DNA from: Slackia sp. ZJ119 | GTDB taxonomy: Bacteria > Actinomycetota > Coriobacteriia > Coriobacteriales > Eggerthellaceae | DNA length: 64,000 nucleotides | Assembly: GCF_011039175.1 (NCBI RefSeq) | Contig: NZ_JAAKEN010000004.1 | Span: forward strand, 106,823 to 170,822 | Reading direction: 5' to 3' | Part shown: positions 35,254-44,200 of the stretch, piece after piece | Numbering within the stretch: position 1 is the first letter of the stretch | Layout: each line of letters starts with the position of its first letter | Notes under the pieces: model-generated | What the model was told of the DNA's origin: nothing | The model's input: only the letters and a program-made list of their open reading frames with translations | The model's database searches: none | Made by a program: the position numbers and the translations under genes

Positions 35254-35501
35254 GTGCAGTTATGCAGGCTGTGGCAGCGTTTGGCAACGAGGGCGCGAAT
35301 TCTGTGCAGTTGTGCAGCTTATGGCAGGGAGATTCGGCATTTCTCCGGAGCAGTCAGCGGTTTCTGACTTTTAGCGCTCAAAAGGGCCAGGTCAGAAGCT
35401 TGGAGGATTGCTCTGGTTCAATGCATTCTGCCACAGCCTGCATAACTGCACAAAAAACGGGAATCCGTTGTCAAACGCTGCCACAGCCTGCTCAACTGCA
35501 C
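35254..35501. repeat. 248-bp near-palindromic element with 74-bp arms
   Basis: The arms 35254-35327 and 35428-35501 are imperfect inverted copies of one another. Each arm itself contains two direct copies of a TGTGCAGTT-TGCAG-GGCAG unit. The 100-base centre continues the symmetry (TTCTGAC...GTCAGAA; CTTTT-AGCGCTC-AAAAG), so the whole element can fold into one long hairpin. No gene is inside. Confidence 0.75.
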
Positions 35502-35553
35502 AAGAATCGAGGCCTTTCTGACGCAAGCCGCGAAACCGCGCCGACGCCTGCCC

Positions 35554-36336
35554 TTATGCGGTGGGACGCGGCGCGTCCCGGTAGAACATGACGGCGATCT
35601 GCGTGCGGTTTTTCAGGCCCTTCTTCTGCAATATGGCACTCACCGCGTTGCGCACGGTCCCCTCGCTCAGATACAGCCGCGCGGCGATCTCGCGGTTGTC
35701 GAGCCCTTCGGCCACCAGCTCCACGATGGAGTTTTCCCGCTCGGTCAAGTCAGCGAAGCGCAAGCACGCCTTCGCATCCGCCGGGACTGCGTTCTCGCCG
35801 TGCTCCACGCCCGCGTCGTTTGCGTCCCCGCTTGTTGCCTGCTCTTCCGACCGCGCAAGCGATTCGTTTTGTTTCAGCAGGTCAAGCATCGATTCTCTCA
35901 TGCCGTCGCGCGTGCGGTGGAAGGCGAGGCGCGTCTGCTTCAGCCGAAACGTGCGCACGGCCAGAAGCGCCGCGACGGTGCACGTCAGGCCGACCAGCCC
36001 CACAAACGTCGCTTCCGCCACATCGCCCGCCAGGCGCATGACGGCGCCCGCGACCCACGCGACCAGCCACAGGCTGCGCACGGCCCAGGTGCGCTCGGAC
36101 GTGAGCAGGTAGGCCAGAAGCGGCAGAAAGGAGAAAAACGGCCCGAAGGCGACGCACGCTGCGCCGAACGCGCCGATCAGGGCGAAACGCACGGTCCTGA
36201 CCAGGGGAAACTCGGTCGCCATTGCCAAGGCGGCCGCGCACAGAAGCGCCACCGGCGACGCGTTGGCATGAAAGCTTGCAGCCATAAGCGGCAAGCACAA
36301 TACGATGACCATGATTTTATCCACCAGACGTTCCAT
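35554..36336 (-). CDS. Membrane-anchored LuxR-type transcriptional regulator
   Basis: A 260-residue protein with an N-terminal membrane domain (residues 8-140, about four to five hydrophobic helices), a charged linker, and a C-terminal LuxR/NarL helix-turn-helix (LTERENSIVELVAEGLDNREIAARLYLSEGTV, written here only in part: EGLDNREIA). There is no receiver domain, so it is not a standard response regulator; it may sense a membrane or small-molecule signal. A TATAAT box at 36344-36349 overlaps an upstream ATG (36345), leaving ATG 36336 right at the expected transcription start: a leaderless message is likely. Target genes unknown. Confidence 0.8.
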   Translation of the reverse strand: MERLVDKIMVIVLCLPLMAASFHANASPVALLCAAALAMATEFPLVRTVRFALIGAFGAACVAFGPFFSFLPLLAYLLTSERTWAVRSLWLVAWVAGAVMRLAGDVAEATFVGLVGLTCTVAALLAVRTFRLKQTRLAFHRTRDGMRESMLDLLKQNESLARSEEQATSGDANDAGVEHGENAVPADAKACLRFADLTERENSIVELVAEGLDNREIAARLYLSEGTVRNAVSAILQKKGLKNRTQIAVMFYRDAPRPTA

Positions 36337-36394
36337 GCGCCCCATTATAGCGAACCGAACGAATTCGCAAAAATACGTGCGGTCGGGCAGGAAG

Positions 36395-36640
36395 AGGGCG
36401 TTGCGGGTCGTGGGACGGCGCCCGCGCCGTTCGGAGTCGTTGTCGCGAAACCGCCTGCCGCGGGGTGGAGCGTCCTTGCCGGCCCGGCCGCCGGCGTCGT
36501 CTTGCTCGATTTTGCGGAAATTGCGACAACTGCCGTTTTCACTAAAGCTGCGATAACCTCTTCACGAAATCGCGCATTTCGTTATGAATCGACGTTTTGA
36601 AATCATGTATTTTGTTACAAAACGAGATTTTGAAAGGCTG
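36395..36640 (+). repeat. GC-rich repeat copy B and ATPase-flanking repeat (upstream of ATPase 1)
   Basis: 36395-36489 is a short copy of the GC-rich mosaic (GGGACGGCGCC..., CGCCTGCCGCGGGGTGGA). From 36490 (GCCGGCGTCGTCTTGCTCG) to 36537 the sequence recurs before ATPase 2 at 39337-39384. 36540-36640 holds about two and a half copies of a 33-bp unit (GCATTTCGTTATGAATCG ... TTTTGAAA), which recurs after both ATPase genes. Confidence 0.7.
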
Positions 36641-36686
36641 CAAAATGTGATAAAGTCCTGGTGACGGATGCTGCGGAAGGGGTGTC

Positions 36687-38051
36687 ATGCTGAAGCGAAA
36701 AGCCTACGACGAAATGCTCTCGTGGAGCAGGACCCAGCGGAGGGCCGACCGCGGCCGAAAAGCGCTTCTCGTCACCGGTGCGCGGCAAATCGGCAAAAGC
36801 TTTCTGGTTCGCCACTTGGGGCTGAGCGAATACGCCTCTTTCGTCGAGATAAACCTCTTGGAAGACGAGCGTGCGAAAGAGATCCTTTCCGAAGCCGTCG
36901 ACACCGTTGATTTCATCAATCGCGTGGCTCTTCTTTCTTCTGACCAGCTCGTCGAGGGCAACACCCTTGTGTTCATCGACGAGATCCAGGAAGAGCCCGA
37001 CGTCATGACCTTCGCCAAGTTTCTCGTCGAGGACGGACGCTACGACTACGCCTTTTCGGGATCGATGCTCGGCACCGAGTTCAAGGGCGTTCGCTCCTTT
37101 CCTGTGGGATTCGTCACGGAACTCGAGATGAGACCGATGGATTTCGAAGAGTTTTGCTGGGCGATTGGGACAAGCGAAACCGCGATTGACGAAGTGCGTG
37201 ACGCGTTTCGGCGCCGAAAGCCCGTCGCCGACTACATCCACGATGCGATGCTCGGCAATTTCCGCGCCTACGTGGTGGTGGGAGGCATGCCCGAGGTGGT
37301 GCAGCGATTCGTCGACGCAGGCGGCAGCGTGGCGGAGACAAGGTCGCTCCAGACGGCGCTCAACGCTCAATACTCCTACGACATCTCGAAGTATGTCGGC
37401 TCGCGGGCGTTGCAGGTGAAAGCCGTTTTCGACGAGCTTCCCCTGCAGCTTGAAGACGACAAGGCGAAATTCGAAGTGTCGTCTCTCGGGAAGACTGCTC
37501 GCTACAACAGCTACGAGAAGGACTTCGTCTGGCTTGTCAATGCCGGCGTGGCGCTGAAGGCGAACAAGGTGACCGAACCGAAGCCGCCTCTCAGGCGTAC
37601 CCAAAAACCTTCCAGCTTCAGGCTTTACCAGTCGGATACGGGCATGCTGTTGGCGCGTTATCCGCAAAGCCTTGCGCGGGCCGTCTACGTGGACAACAGG
37701 AAGGCCAACGTGGGCGGCGTGTTTGAAAACGTCATCGCTCAAGAGCTCGTGGCGGCCGGCTTCACGCCCTTCTACTTTCACGCGCGAAAGGTGGGCGAGG
37801 TTGATTTTCTCGTCGAGGGAAATCGGGGCGTCGTGGCGCTGGAAGTCAAGTCGGGCAATGATTACTTGACCCATGCGTCGCTTGCCAAGGTGATGAAAAC
37901 CGAAGGCTACGACGTGTCGCTGCCGGTCGTCTTGTGCCGGTCGAACGTCAAGGAGCGGGACGGCGTGCTCTATCTGCCCTGGTACATGTCCCTTTGCTTT
38001 GCAAGCTGGATGGGAGAAGAAGACTTCGCGATCAAGTTGACGCGCGTGTGA
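36687..38051 (+). CDS. AAA_14/DUF4143 ATP-binding protein
   Basis: A 454-residue protein from ATG 36687 behind GGAAGGGG. Residues 27-40 contain the P-loop TGARQIGKS and residues 92-101 the Walker B LVFIDEIQEE. The C-terminal part is DUF4143 with a PD-(D/E)XK-like core (GEVDFLVEG ... ALEVKSG), so the protein may be an ATPase fused to a nuclease-type fold. This widespread accessory family has no settled function; defence or toxin-like roles have been suggested. It is a monocistronic cassette whose two ends carry the same repeats as the second ATPase gene downstream. Confidence 0.85.
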   Translation: MLKRKAYDEMLSWSRTQRRADRGRKALLVTGARQIGKSFLVRHLGLSEYASFVEINLLEDERAKEILSEAVDTVDFINRVALLSSDQLVEGNTLVFIDEIQEEPDVMTFAKFLVEDGRYDYAFSGSMLGTEFKGVRSFPVGFVTELEMRPMDFEEFCWAIGTSETAIDEVRDAFRRRKPVADYIHDAMLGNFRAYVVVGGMPEVVQRFVDAGGSVAETRSLQTALNAQYSYDISKYVGSRALQVKAVFDELPLQLEDDKAKFEVSSLGKTARYNSYEKDFVWLVNAGVALKANKVTEPKPPLRRTQKPSSFRLYQSDTGMLLARYPQSLARAVYVDNRKANVGGVFENVIAQELVAAGFTPFYFHARKVGEVDFLVEGNRGVVALEVKSGNDYLTHASLAKVMKTEGYDVSLPVVLCRSNVKERDGVLYLPWYMSLCFASWMGEEDFAIKLTRV

Positions 38052-38084
38052 TGCGAGAATCGCCGCCTGCCGGCTTCACTCGCT

Positions 38085-38195
38085 TTTGCGAAAACTGCTG
38101 TTTCCACTAAAACTGCGATAACCTCTTCGCAAAATTGCGCATTTCGTTATGAATCGACATTTTGAAATGATGCATTTCGTTGCGAACGAATGTTT
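38085..38195 (+). repeat. ATPase-flanking repeat (downstream of ATPase 1)
   Basis: The block CACTAAAACTGCGATAACC ... GCATTTCGTTATGAATCG ... TTTTGAAATGATGCATTTCG matches 36540-36620 over about 85 bases with few differences, so ATPase 1 lies between direct repeats. Confidence 0.75.
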
Positions 38196-38254
38196 TAGAG
38201 CGGTCTGAACAGGGGAAAGGCATTCTGATTCTTGCCTGCGGATTCTTGCCCGCC

Positions 38255-38704
38255 CTACGCCATGGCCGCCTTCTTCTTCGGCCTTCCGGCTTTGGGGGCC
38301 ATGGCTTTTCGCGCCTCCACGCTCGCGCGGGTGACCCAGATGCGGCCGTCGTCCTCGAAGGTCTCAAGCTTGCCTGCCGCCATCATCTGGGACACGCGCC
38401 CAGGCGTTACGCCCAGCATGTCGGCCGCGGCGGCCGCCGTCATCCTTGGGATCGCGGCCTTGTCGGAGTCGACGGCGACGATGACCGTCTTTCCGCCTTC
38501 GTGGGCTGGCTCGTTTCCGAACGTGGCGTCGGGAAACGGGAGGTCGTGCATGGCGCGGTGGTCCATTTCGTCCTTGAGCCAGCCGGCCGCCATCTCACAC
38601 GCCTCGCCAAAGTCTTTCCCTTGGGTGCCGCCGTCCATGTCGTAGGGAAATGCCAGCATCCAACCTTCGTCCTCGAATATCTCGAACTCGTAAACATGCA
38701 ACAT
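38255..38704 (-). CDS. HicB-like antitoxin with C-terminal DNA-binding segment (module 1)
   Basis: A 149-residue protein from ATG 38704 behind AAAGGAA. The N-domain (residues 4-60) is the HicB RNase-H-like fold: FEDEGWMLAFPYDMDGGTQGKDFGEACEMAAGWL. Residues 88-135 (TAAAAADMLGVTPGRVSQMMAAGKL) form a MerR/excisionase-type helix-turn-helix for operator binding. A Lys-rich tail follows. It neutralises the HicA toxin encoded 18 bases upstream; toxin-first order is normal for hicAB. Most HicB proteins carry a ribbon-helix-helix or HTH; this one is of the HTH class. Confidence 0.82.
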   Translation of the reverse strand: MLHVYEFEIFEDEGWMLAFPYDMDGGTQGKDFGEACEMAAGWLKDEMDHRAMHDLPFPDATFGNEPAHEGGKTVIVAVDSDKAAIPRMTAAAAADMLGVTPGRVSQMMAAGKLETFEDDGRIWVTRASVEARKAMAPKAGRPKKKAAMA

Positions 38705-38722
38705 GCCCGTTCCTTTCGTCGG

Positions 38723-38899
38723 CTATTTCAGTCCCGCCTGCTTCTTCATTTCCTTGAAAAGCCTGTCGTTTATTTCGGCGTGGCGGCCAAGCGTGGTCCA
38801 CCTCCCGTCCGGATGGACCAGCTTATCGTGGTTGGTTCCAGGGACGATCGCGAACCCCTCGGCCTTAAAGAGCTTGACCACGTCCTTGCGTTTTACCAT
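38723..38899 (-). CDS. HicA-like mRNA interferase toxin (module 1)
   Basis: A 58-residue protein (ATG 38899, TAG 38723-38725) too short for many gene callers. It has the single-domain dsRBD-like HicA layout: KRKDVVKLFKAEGF, then VPGTNHDKLVHPDG with the catalytic histidine, then a basic end. HicA cleaves mRNA or tmRNA in a ribosome-independent way until bound by HicB. It is followed after 18 bases by the hicB-like gene and preceded by an AT-rich promoter with a palindrome. Confidence 0.8.
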   Translation of the reverse strand: MVKRKDVVKLFKAEGFAIVPGTNHDKLVHPDGRWTTLGRHAEINDRLFKEMKKQAGLK

Positions 38900-38922
38900 C
38901 GCCCATCCTTTCGACGGAAAAT

Positions 38923-38951
38923 ATTATAAACTAAAGTTTAGAGTTATTGAA
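38923..38951 (-). promoter_or_regulatory. hicAB promoter with palindromic operator (module 1)
   Basis: On the minus strand TATAAT occupies 38923-38928. An inverted repeat TAAACT-AA-AGTTTA (38927-38940) overlaps its upstream edge, a fitting site for HicB autorepression. The -35 is poor. The block is strikingly AT-rich compared with its surroundings. Confidence 0.6.
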
Positions 38952-38984
38952 TAAAATTATAAAGATAAGTTTATATTTGCAGGC

Positions 38985-39430
38985 TTTCGCTGCGACGGCT
39001 CCGCTGGTCCGTGGGGCCGCCAGGTGCTCGGGATTGCCGGGAAGGGCCGAGGAAGCGTGCTTGCGCACGCGACGAGGGCCCGGAGCGGCAAGGCCGGGTG
39101 CCTGGCGGTTCCACGGGCGACGCGTCGGCGTGCCCGAGCCAATGGGTCCGGCCTCCTTTGGCTGCTTGTAAGAATCGTCGTCCGAAGCCGTTGGACGGCA
39201 CCCGCGCCGACGGGGCTGCGCTTCGACGCGTCGGCTTCTCGAGCCGAGGTCTCGAGAAGCCTTTGGCTGGGACCGAAGCTCCGCCCCGCCGGCGCGGGCG
39301 CCTGCCGCGGGGTGGAACGTCCTTGCCGGCGCGGCTGCCGGCGTCGTCTTGCTCGATTTTGCGAAAGTTGCGACAACTGCTATTCTTGCGATAGTTGCTA
39401 TTTCTGCTAAAACTGCTATTTCTGTCCGGA
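38985..39430 (+). repeat. GC-rich mosaic repeat, copy C, with ATPase-upstream block
   Basis: Contains the CCGCCAGGTGCTCGGG-type module, the AGCCAATGGGTCCGGCC module and the hairpin GGCTTCTCGAG-CCGAGGT-CTCGAGAAGCC (39233-39261). At 39337-39384 it has the same GCCGGCGTCGTC... block as upstream of ATPase 1, followed by near-tandem TGCTATT repeats (39379-39423). No gene is present. Confidence 0.75.
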
Positions 39431-39453
39431 CGACCATTTTTGGCGGTGCCATC

Positions 39454-40578
39454 ATGAAGAAACTTGTGAATCCTTTCAAGCCTACGGCAGGGGCCGAGCC
39501 TCCTGTTTTAGTGGGGCGCGAAAAGGTCATTGAGGACTTTTCGGACGGTTTGGCCGAAGGCGCAGGCGCACGGGGCCGCTTGATGCGCATCACGGGCCCT
39601 CGCGGGTCGGGCAAGACGGTTTTGCTGACTGAACTGGGCGATATTGCACGCAACGAAGGCTGGGACGTGATCGACGAAACAGCGCGAGACGGCCTCTGCG
39701 ACCGCATAGCCCGCGCCGCCAGCTCGGAAGCGAACCATGCGGACCTGTCGCTCGACCTCCATGCCGGCCTGCTCGATTTCCATGCAGCGACGTCGAAGCC
39801 GGAAGGCCCGTGCGATCTGCGCGACGCGCTGACGAAGCGCCTGCAGGTTCTCGCGCGGCAAAAGCGCGGCCTGCTCATCACGCTTGACGAGGTCCAGGAC
39901 GCCAACCGCGACGAAATGCGCGAAATAGCTGCCGCCGTCCAGCATCTCATTCGGGAGAGGCACGACATCGCATTCGTGTTCGCCGGCCTGACCTCGGGCG
40001 TGCTTGACCTGGTCAATGGCGACGCGCTGACGTTTTTGCGCCGCGCTCTGCCGGAAGAGCTCGCAGCCATTCCAGTGGAAGAGGTACGCGCCGCCTATCG
40101 CGAAACCATGGTGCGCTCGGGCCTCGACATCGAAGACGAAGCGCTGACGATTGCGGCGCAGGCGACGGTCGGCTATGCGTATCTCGTCCAACTGGTCGGC
40201 TACCAGGTGTGGCGGGCGGGGAAGGGGCACGCCGAAGCCTCCAAGCTCATTACCGCCCTCGACGCCCGGCGAGGCGTCGACGCGGCGATCGAAGAGTTTT
40301 TCGACGCAGTGCTCGAAAGCGCCGTTGCCGGACTGCCTCTTCGCGCTGTCGAATATCTGCTCGCCATGGCCGATGGGCCGGACGTGTGTCCTACGGCCTT
40401 CGTCGCCGACGAGCTGAACGTGGCCGCCGCTTCGCTCACGTCGTATCGCCGCATGCTCATCCAGCGCCAGATCATCGAGTCGCACGTGCGCGGCTTCGTG
40501 ACGTTTGCCATTCCCTACACGCGCCGCTTCCTTTGCGAGAGAAAAGAAAGCCTGCTTGCCCGCTACGGCGTGCGGTAG
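39454..40578 (+). CDS. AAA+ ATPase with winged-helix-like C-terminus (Orc1/Cdc6-like AAA_16)
   Basis: A 374-residue protein. ATG 39454 was chosen because the longer frame runs into the repeat. Residues 48-55 are the Walker A GPRGSGKT, about 140-149 the Walker B LLITLDEVQD, and an arginine-finger candidate lies in ALTFLRRALPEE. The C-terminal 80 residues (ADELNVAAASLTSYRRMLIQRQII) look like a winged-helix domain. It resembles archaeal Orc/Cdc6-like or STAND-type ATPases of accessory DNA; the function is not known. It is a solitary gene, with repeats at both ends matching those around ATPase 1. Confidence 0.8.
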   Translation: MKKLVNPFKPTAGAEPPVLVGREKVIEDFSDGLAEGAGARGRLMRITGPRGSGKTVLLTELGDIARNEGWDVIDETARDGLCDRIARAASSEANHADLSLDLHAGLLDFHAATSKPEGPCDLRDALTKRLQVLARQKRGLLITLDEVQDANRDEMREIAAAVQHLIRERHDIAFVFAGLTSGVLDLVNGDALTFLRRALPEELAAIPVEEVRAAYRETMVRSGLDIEDEALTIAAQATVGYAYLVQLVGYQVWRAGKGHAEASKLITALDARRGVDAAIEEFFDAVLESAVAGLPLRAVEYLLAMADGPDVCPTAFVADELNVAAASLTSYRRMLIQRQIIESHVRGFVTFAIPYTRRFLCERKESLLARYGVR

Positions 40579-40640
40579 CTTTGCGAAATCGCGCATTTTG
40601 TTGCAAATCGCTGTTTTGAAATGGTGCATTTCGTTACTGC
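40579..40640 (+). repeat. ATPase-flanking repeat (downstream of ATPase 2)
   Basis: TTGCGAAATCGCGCATTTTG ... TTTTGAAATGGTGCATTTCG begins at the stop codon of ATPase 2 and matches the blocks at 36565-36620 and 38130-38190. Confidence 0.7.
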
Positions 40641-40990
40641 GGCTTCGTTGGCTCATGGGATGGCGCTTCCGCCGCGACGGCTCCGCTGGTCCGTGGGGCC
40701 GCCAGGCGCCTGGAATTGCCGGGAAGGGCCGAGGGGCTTGCGGAAAATGTTGCCGCGAAGTCGTTGGACGGCGCTTTTGCCGCGACGGCTTCGCCTCGAC
40801 GCGTCGTCGGCCTGAGCCAATGGGTCCGGCCTCCTTTGGCTCGGTCTCAGCTTCGTCGTAGCTGCAAAGTCGTCGGACGGCGCTTCCGCCGCGACGGCTC
40901 CGCTTTGACGCGTCGGCTTCTCGAGCCAAGGTCTCGAGAAGCCTTTGGCTGGGACCAAAGCTGCGCCGCCGCGGCGGAACCGCCTGCTGC
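40641..40990 (+). repeat. GC-rich mosaic repeat, copy D
   Basis: Contains two GGCGCTTCCGCCGCGACGG modules, the CCGCCAGGCGCCTGG module, AGCCAATGGGTCCGGCC and the hairpin GGCTTCTCGAG-CCAAGGT-CTCGAGAAGCC (40915-40943), ending in CGCCGCGGCGGAACCGCC. An apparent open frame through it is fortuitous. Confidence 0.75.
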
Positions 40991-41005
40991 AAGGGAGAGG
41001 CCGGG

Positions 41006-41079
41006 AGGTGACAGCGGGACGGGGTTTGCCGGCATGCCGGCCTGCCGGCGTGCCGGAGGCCCCGTCCCGCCTGTCGCCT
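41006..41079. repeat. Long hairpin upstream of surface protein 1 (REP-like)
   Basis: Arm 41006-41024 (AGGTGACAGCGGGACGGGG) pairs with 41060-41079 apart from one bulge and one mismatch; the centre is itself built of GCCGGC palindromes. The arm shares TGACAG-GGGACGG with the hairpin at 60266-60341, which occupies the same place before surface protein 2. Confidence 0.7.
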
Positions 41080-41247
41080 GGCGAAAGCCCGAGAAAGCGC
41101 GGGAGGTCGCCGGCGTGGGCGCCTGCCAAAGGGGTGTCGGGGCTGCAGGCGGGTTGTGGAGAAACCGTAAAGATCCGTTGCTGGTTGCGAAACGTCTGCG
41201 ACACTGGCAGGCGCACTGTATTGTGAACCCACTAAGAAAGGTCAGAT

Positions 41248-44200
41248 ATGTCGAAGATCACTCTTTCGAAAAAGACCTACGGGGGGGGGGCAAGGTTCTT
41301 AGCCTGATCCTTGCTGGAACCCTTGCGTTAGGCATGACCCCGGCCGCCGCCCTGTCTCAAGCGGCGCTGGATGTTACTCCCGCTTATGCGGCGGAAGGCG
41401 CACTTGGTAGCGCGACCAATCCTAAGCCGATCGACTCTTGGGACGGTATAACCAGTCCTAATCCTGACGGTATTAGTATCACAAAACTCGAGCTTAAAGA
41501 AACACAAACCTACAACGGCGAAGATCAGACGCTTTTCCCTGTCGATTTCAAAGTCGTTATTTCCAACACGCCAACTGGGGATTCACCTACGACTACGTTT
41601 TACGAGCTCGACGGAGACAACGATATGTTCACCATCGAGCCAACAGATGAGGGCGGGCTGACCCCTGCTGCCGGTGGTGGTGTTACATTCAAAAACGCAA
41701 AGGATGATTATGTCGTCACCGTTACGCTCGGTGGTGATCATACGAGTGTTTCCAAGAACGATGCGAAGTTCGATGTTGGCAAATACCCCATTGCGACGGA
41801 AGACATCAAGCTTGCTGCCGCTCAGGTCGGCATCAGCAAGGCAGATGAATTGACTGACGCTACGAAGAAACTCAACACGGCGAAAGTCAAGGGGACGGCG
41901 CTGGGCGATTTGGTCGTGGCCACCTACCCGACGAGCGGCGACAACTACGACGGAACTACCGAAACCTACAAGAACGTGGGCACGGCGGAAGTCACAATCG
42001 CGATCGACACAACTAACACGACGGCTACCACGAACTACGAGCTGGCTGACGACACCGGTTCGGGTTCGATCACCAAGAACGCCGACATCGTCGCCGAGGA
42101 AACCTACAACCTAGTGTTCGGCACGCCTACGTTCGGCCAGCCTGTCGCAAGCCCCACTGACGAGGCATCCATGGAGTTCAAGGCCTCTGCTCTTCCCGGC
42201 CTGGCGGTGACTGCGGCTTTCCCGGGCGACACGAAGGTCGTGGGTGCCATTTCCAGCACGGCCTATGAAATGACCTGGAAGCAGGGCAGCAAGGTTGTCG
42301 ATGCTAGAACTCCTGAAAACCTGCTGCCGGGCGTCTACACCGGCACCGCCCAGGTGGGCGGCGAGAAGGGCAAGCCCGCCGAGGGAGCCCTGACGCTGAC
42401 CGTGAAGGGCGACCTCAGCAAGATCGGTGCCTCGACCAGCGGCGTGACGGCTGAGATGGGCGGCGTCGCTGTCGAGGCCGACGGCACCTCCGATAGCACT
42501 AGCGAAGCCTTCGTCGTGAAGAAGGCCGACACGACCGAGGGCATCGCGGCGAACATCGCCAAGGCCCTGACGGTGACCTTTGACGCTGGCGCCGGAAACA
42601 CGCAGGTTGTCAAGGGCACGGACCTCGACGTCAAGGTCAACACCACCGAAAGCACCGGCACCGCGATCATCAGCGCGTCGCCTGCGAACGCCGACATCTA
42701 CTCGAGCTCGTTCAACCTCAAGTACGCGTTCGGCAAGGAGCTTCCGAAGGCCGAGCTGAAGGTCGAGGACGGCGTGCTGTCTTGGTATGGCGATACTGGC
42801 TACGCCCTGGACTCTCTCATCAAGTTCGTCGACGAGGACGGCGCCGAGCTGACTTCGTCGTCTAATCCCGCCGCTCCGACTCTCACCAATGACTACACCG
42901 TGACGGCCACCTACGTCGGCGCCGACGGCAAGGTGACGCCGGTCAAGGGAGATAGCCTGGTCGACGTCAACGACTACACCCTCACCGTCACCCCCAAGGG
43001 CGATTACGCCGGCGACCCGCAGACCTTCAAAGTGTCCGTCCAGCCCGTCCAGGTGACCGAGAAGAACGCCAAGGTCAGCTGGCCCACCCTCCAGGGCACC
43101 GACGAGAAGCCCTGGATGACGTACGCCGGCGAGGATGCCACGCCGCTGCCGAGGTACTCCGTCACGCTGAAGAACACGGTCACCGGAGCGTCCGCATCTG
43201 CTCCCGCATCCGTTGATCCCGTGGTGGAGACCAAGGACACGCTCGCCACCGACTCCGTCGTCTCGTACGCCGGCAACGAGGGCGTGGGCACGGCCACGGC
43301 GACCACCACGTTCCGCGGCAACTTCAAAGGCTCGCTCTCCGACACCTTCGAGATCCGCCAGGCCAGCCTCGCCGGCAGCAACGTCACGGTCGCCGGCCAG
43401 ACCCAGCTCGCCAGCGACTTCGACGGCACGGTCCTGAACCCGACCGTGAAGATCGGCGGCGTCGCGCTCGAGGAGGGCGTGGACTTCGAGGTCGTCGAGG
43501 GCAGCGTCGCCAAGGGCGCCACGTCGAGCGGCGTCACCGACTACACGTTCTCCGTGAAGGGCATCGGCAACTACACCGGCACCAACACGACGGGCACCTT
43601 CACCACCACCGACCAGAGCATCAACGACAAGTGGGACTTCGCCGTGGAGGAGGGCACGTACCTCTACGACCTCGGCGACGAGGTGAAGGCGAAGGTCGTC
43701 GTGACCGAGAAGCCGGCGCAGGGCGCGACCGAAGGCACCCTCGTCGGGAAGTTCGACACCGACCAGACGGAATACACCCTGACCTACGAGAACGACACCA
43801 ACGCCGGCACCGCGACGGTGACCGTCACGGGCGTGGGCGCCTATGCGGGCTCCAAGACCCTCACCTACGAGATCGCCCCGCTCGAGATCTCTGCTGACTC
43901 CGAGGCGGACGTCGTGCTCGACGTTCCCGAGGGCGGCTTCGTGTACGCTCCGGGCATCAAGGCCGAGCCGGCCGTCGTGGTCGCGAAGTCCTCGGTCACG
44001 CCGGTCAACGAGGCCTATGCGGGCGACGCCATCCCGCTGAAGGAGATCGTCGACCAGATCGGCTTCAAGTGGGCCAACAACGACAAGGCCGGCACCGCCC
44101 AGGCGATCGTCTACGGCAAGGGCGGCAACATCGTCGGCGAGTACGCCGAGAACTTCGAGATCGCCAAGGCCGACATCTCCAAGGCGACCGTCGAGAGCGT

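Noticed and set aside
38107..38367. Small protein with MHHFK...NEMRNFAK motif, also readable near 40600 on the minus strand
   Set aside because: The shared peptide is the translation of the ATPase-flanking DNA repeat; no ribosome site or stable frame exists across the copies.
36395..41000. CRISPR array
   Set aside because: The repeats are long, irregular and lack uniform spacers; no cas genes are present.
40716..41247. Long N-terminal extension of surface protein 1 in the downstream frame
   Set aside because: It runs through mosaic repeat D and the hairpin, has no ribosome site, and the paralogue at 60528 shows the true start with the conserved AGAAAGG leader and MSKIT codons.
41281..41290. 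Poly-G tract as a pure sequencing error
   Set aside because: Possible for one locus, but two paralogues with different lengths at the same codon position and intact long frames downstream make true variability more likely. Raw reads would decide.
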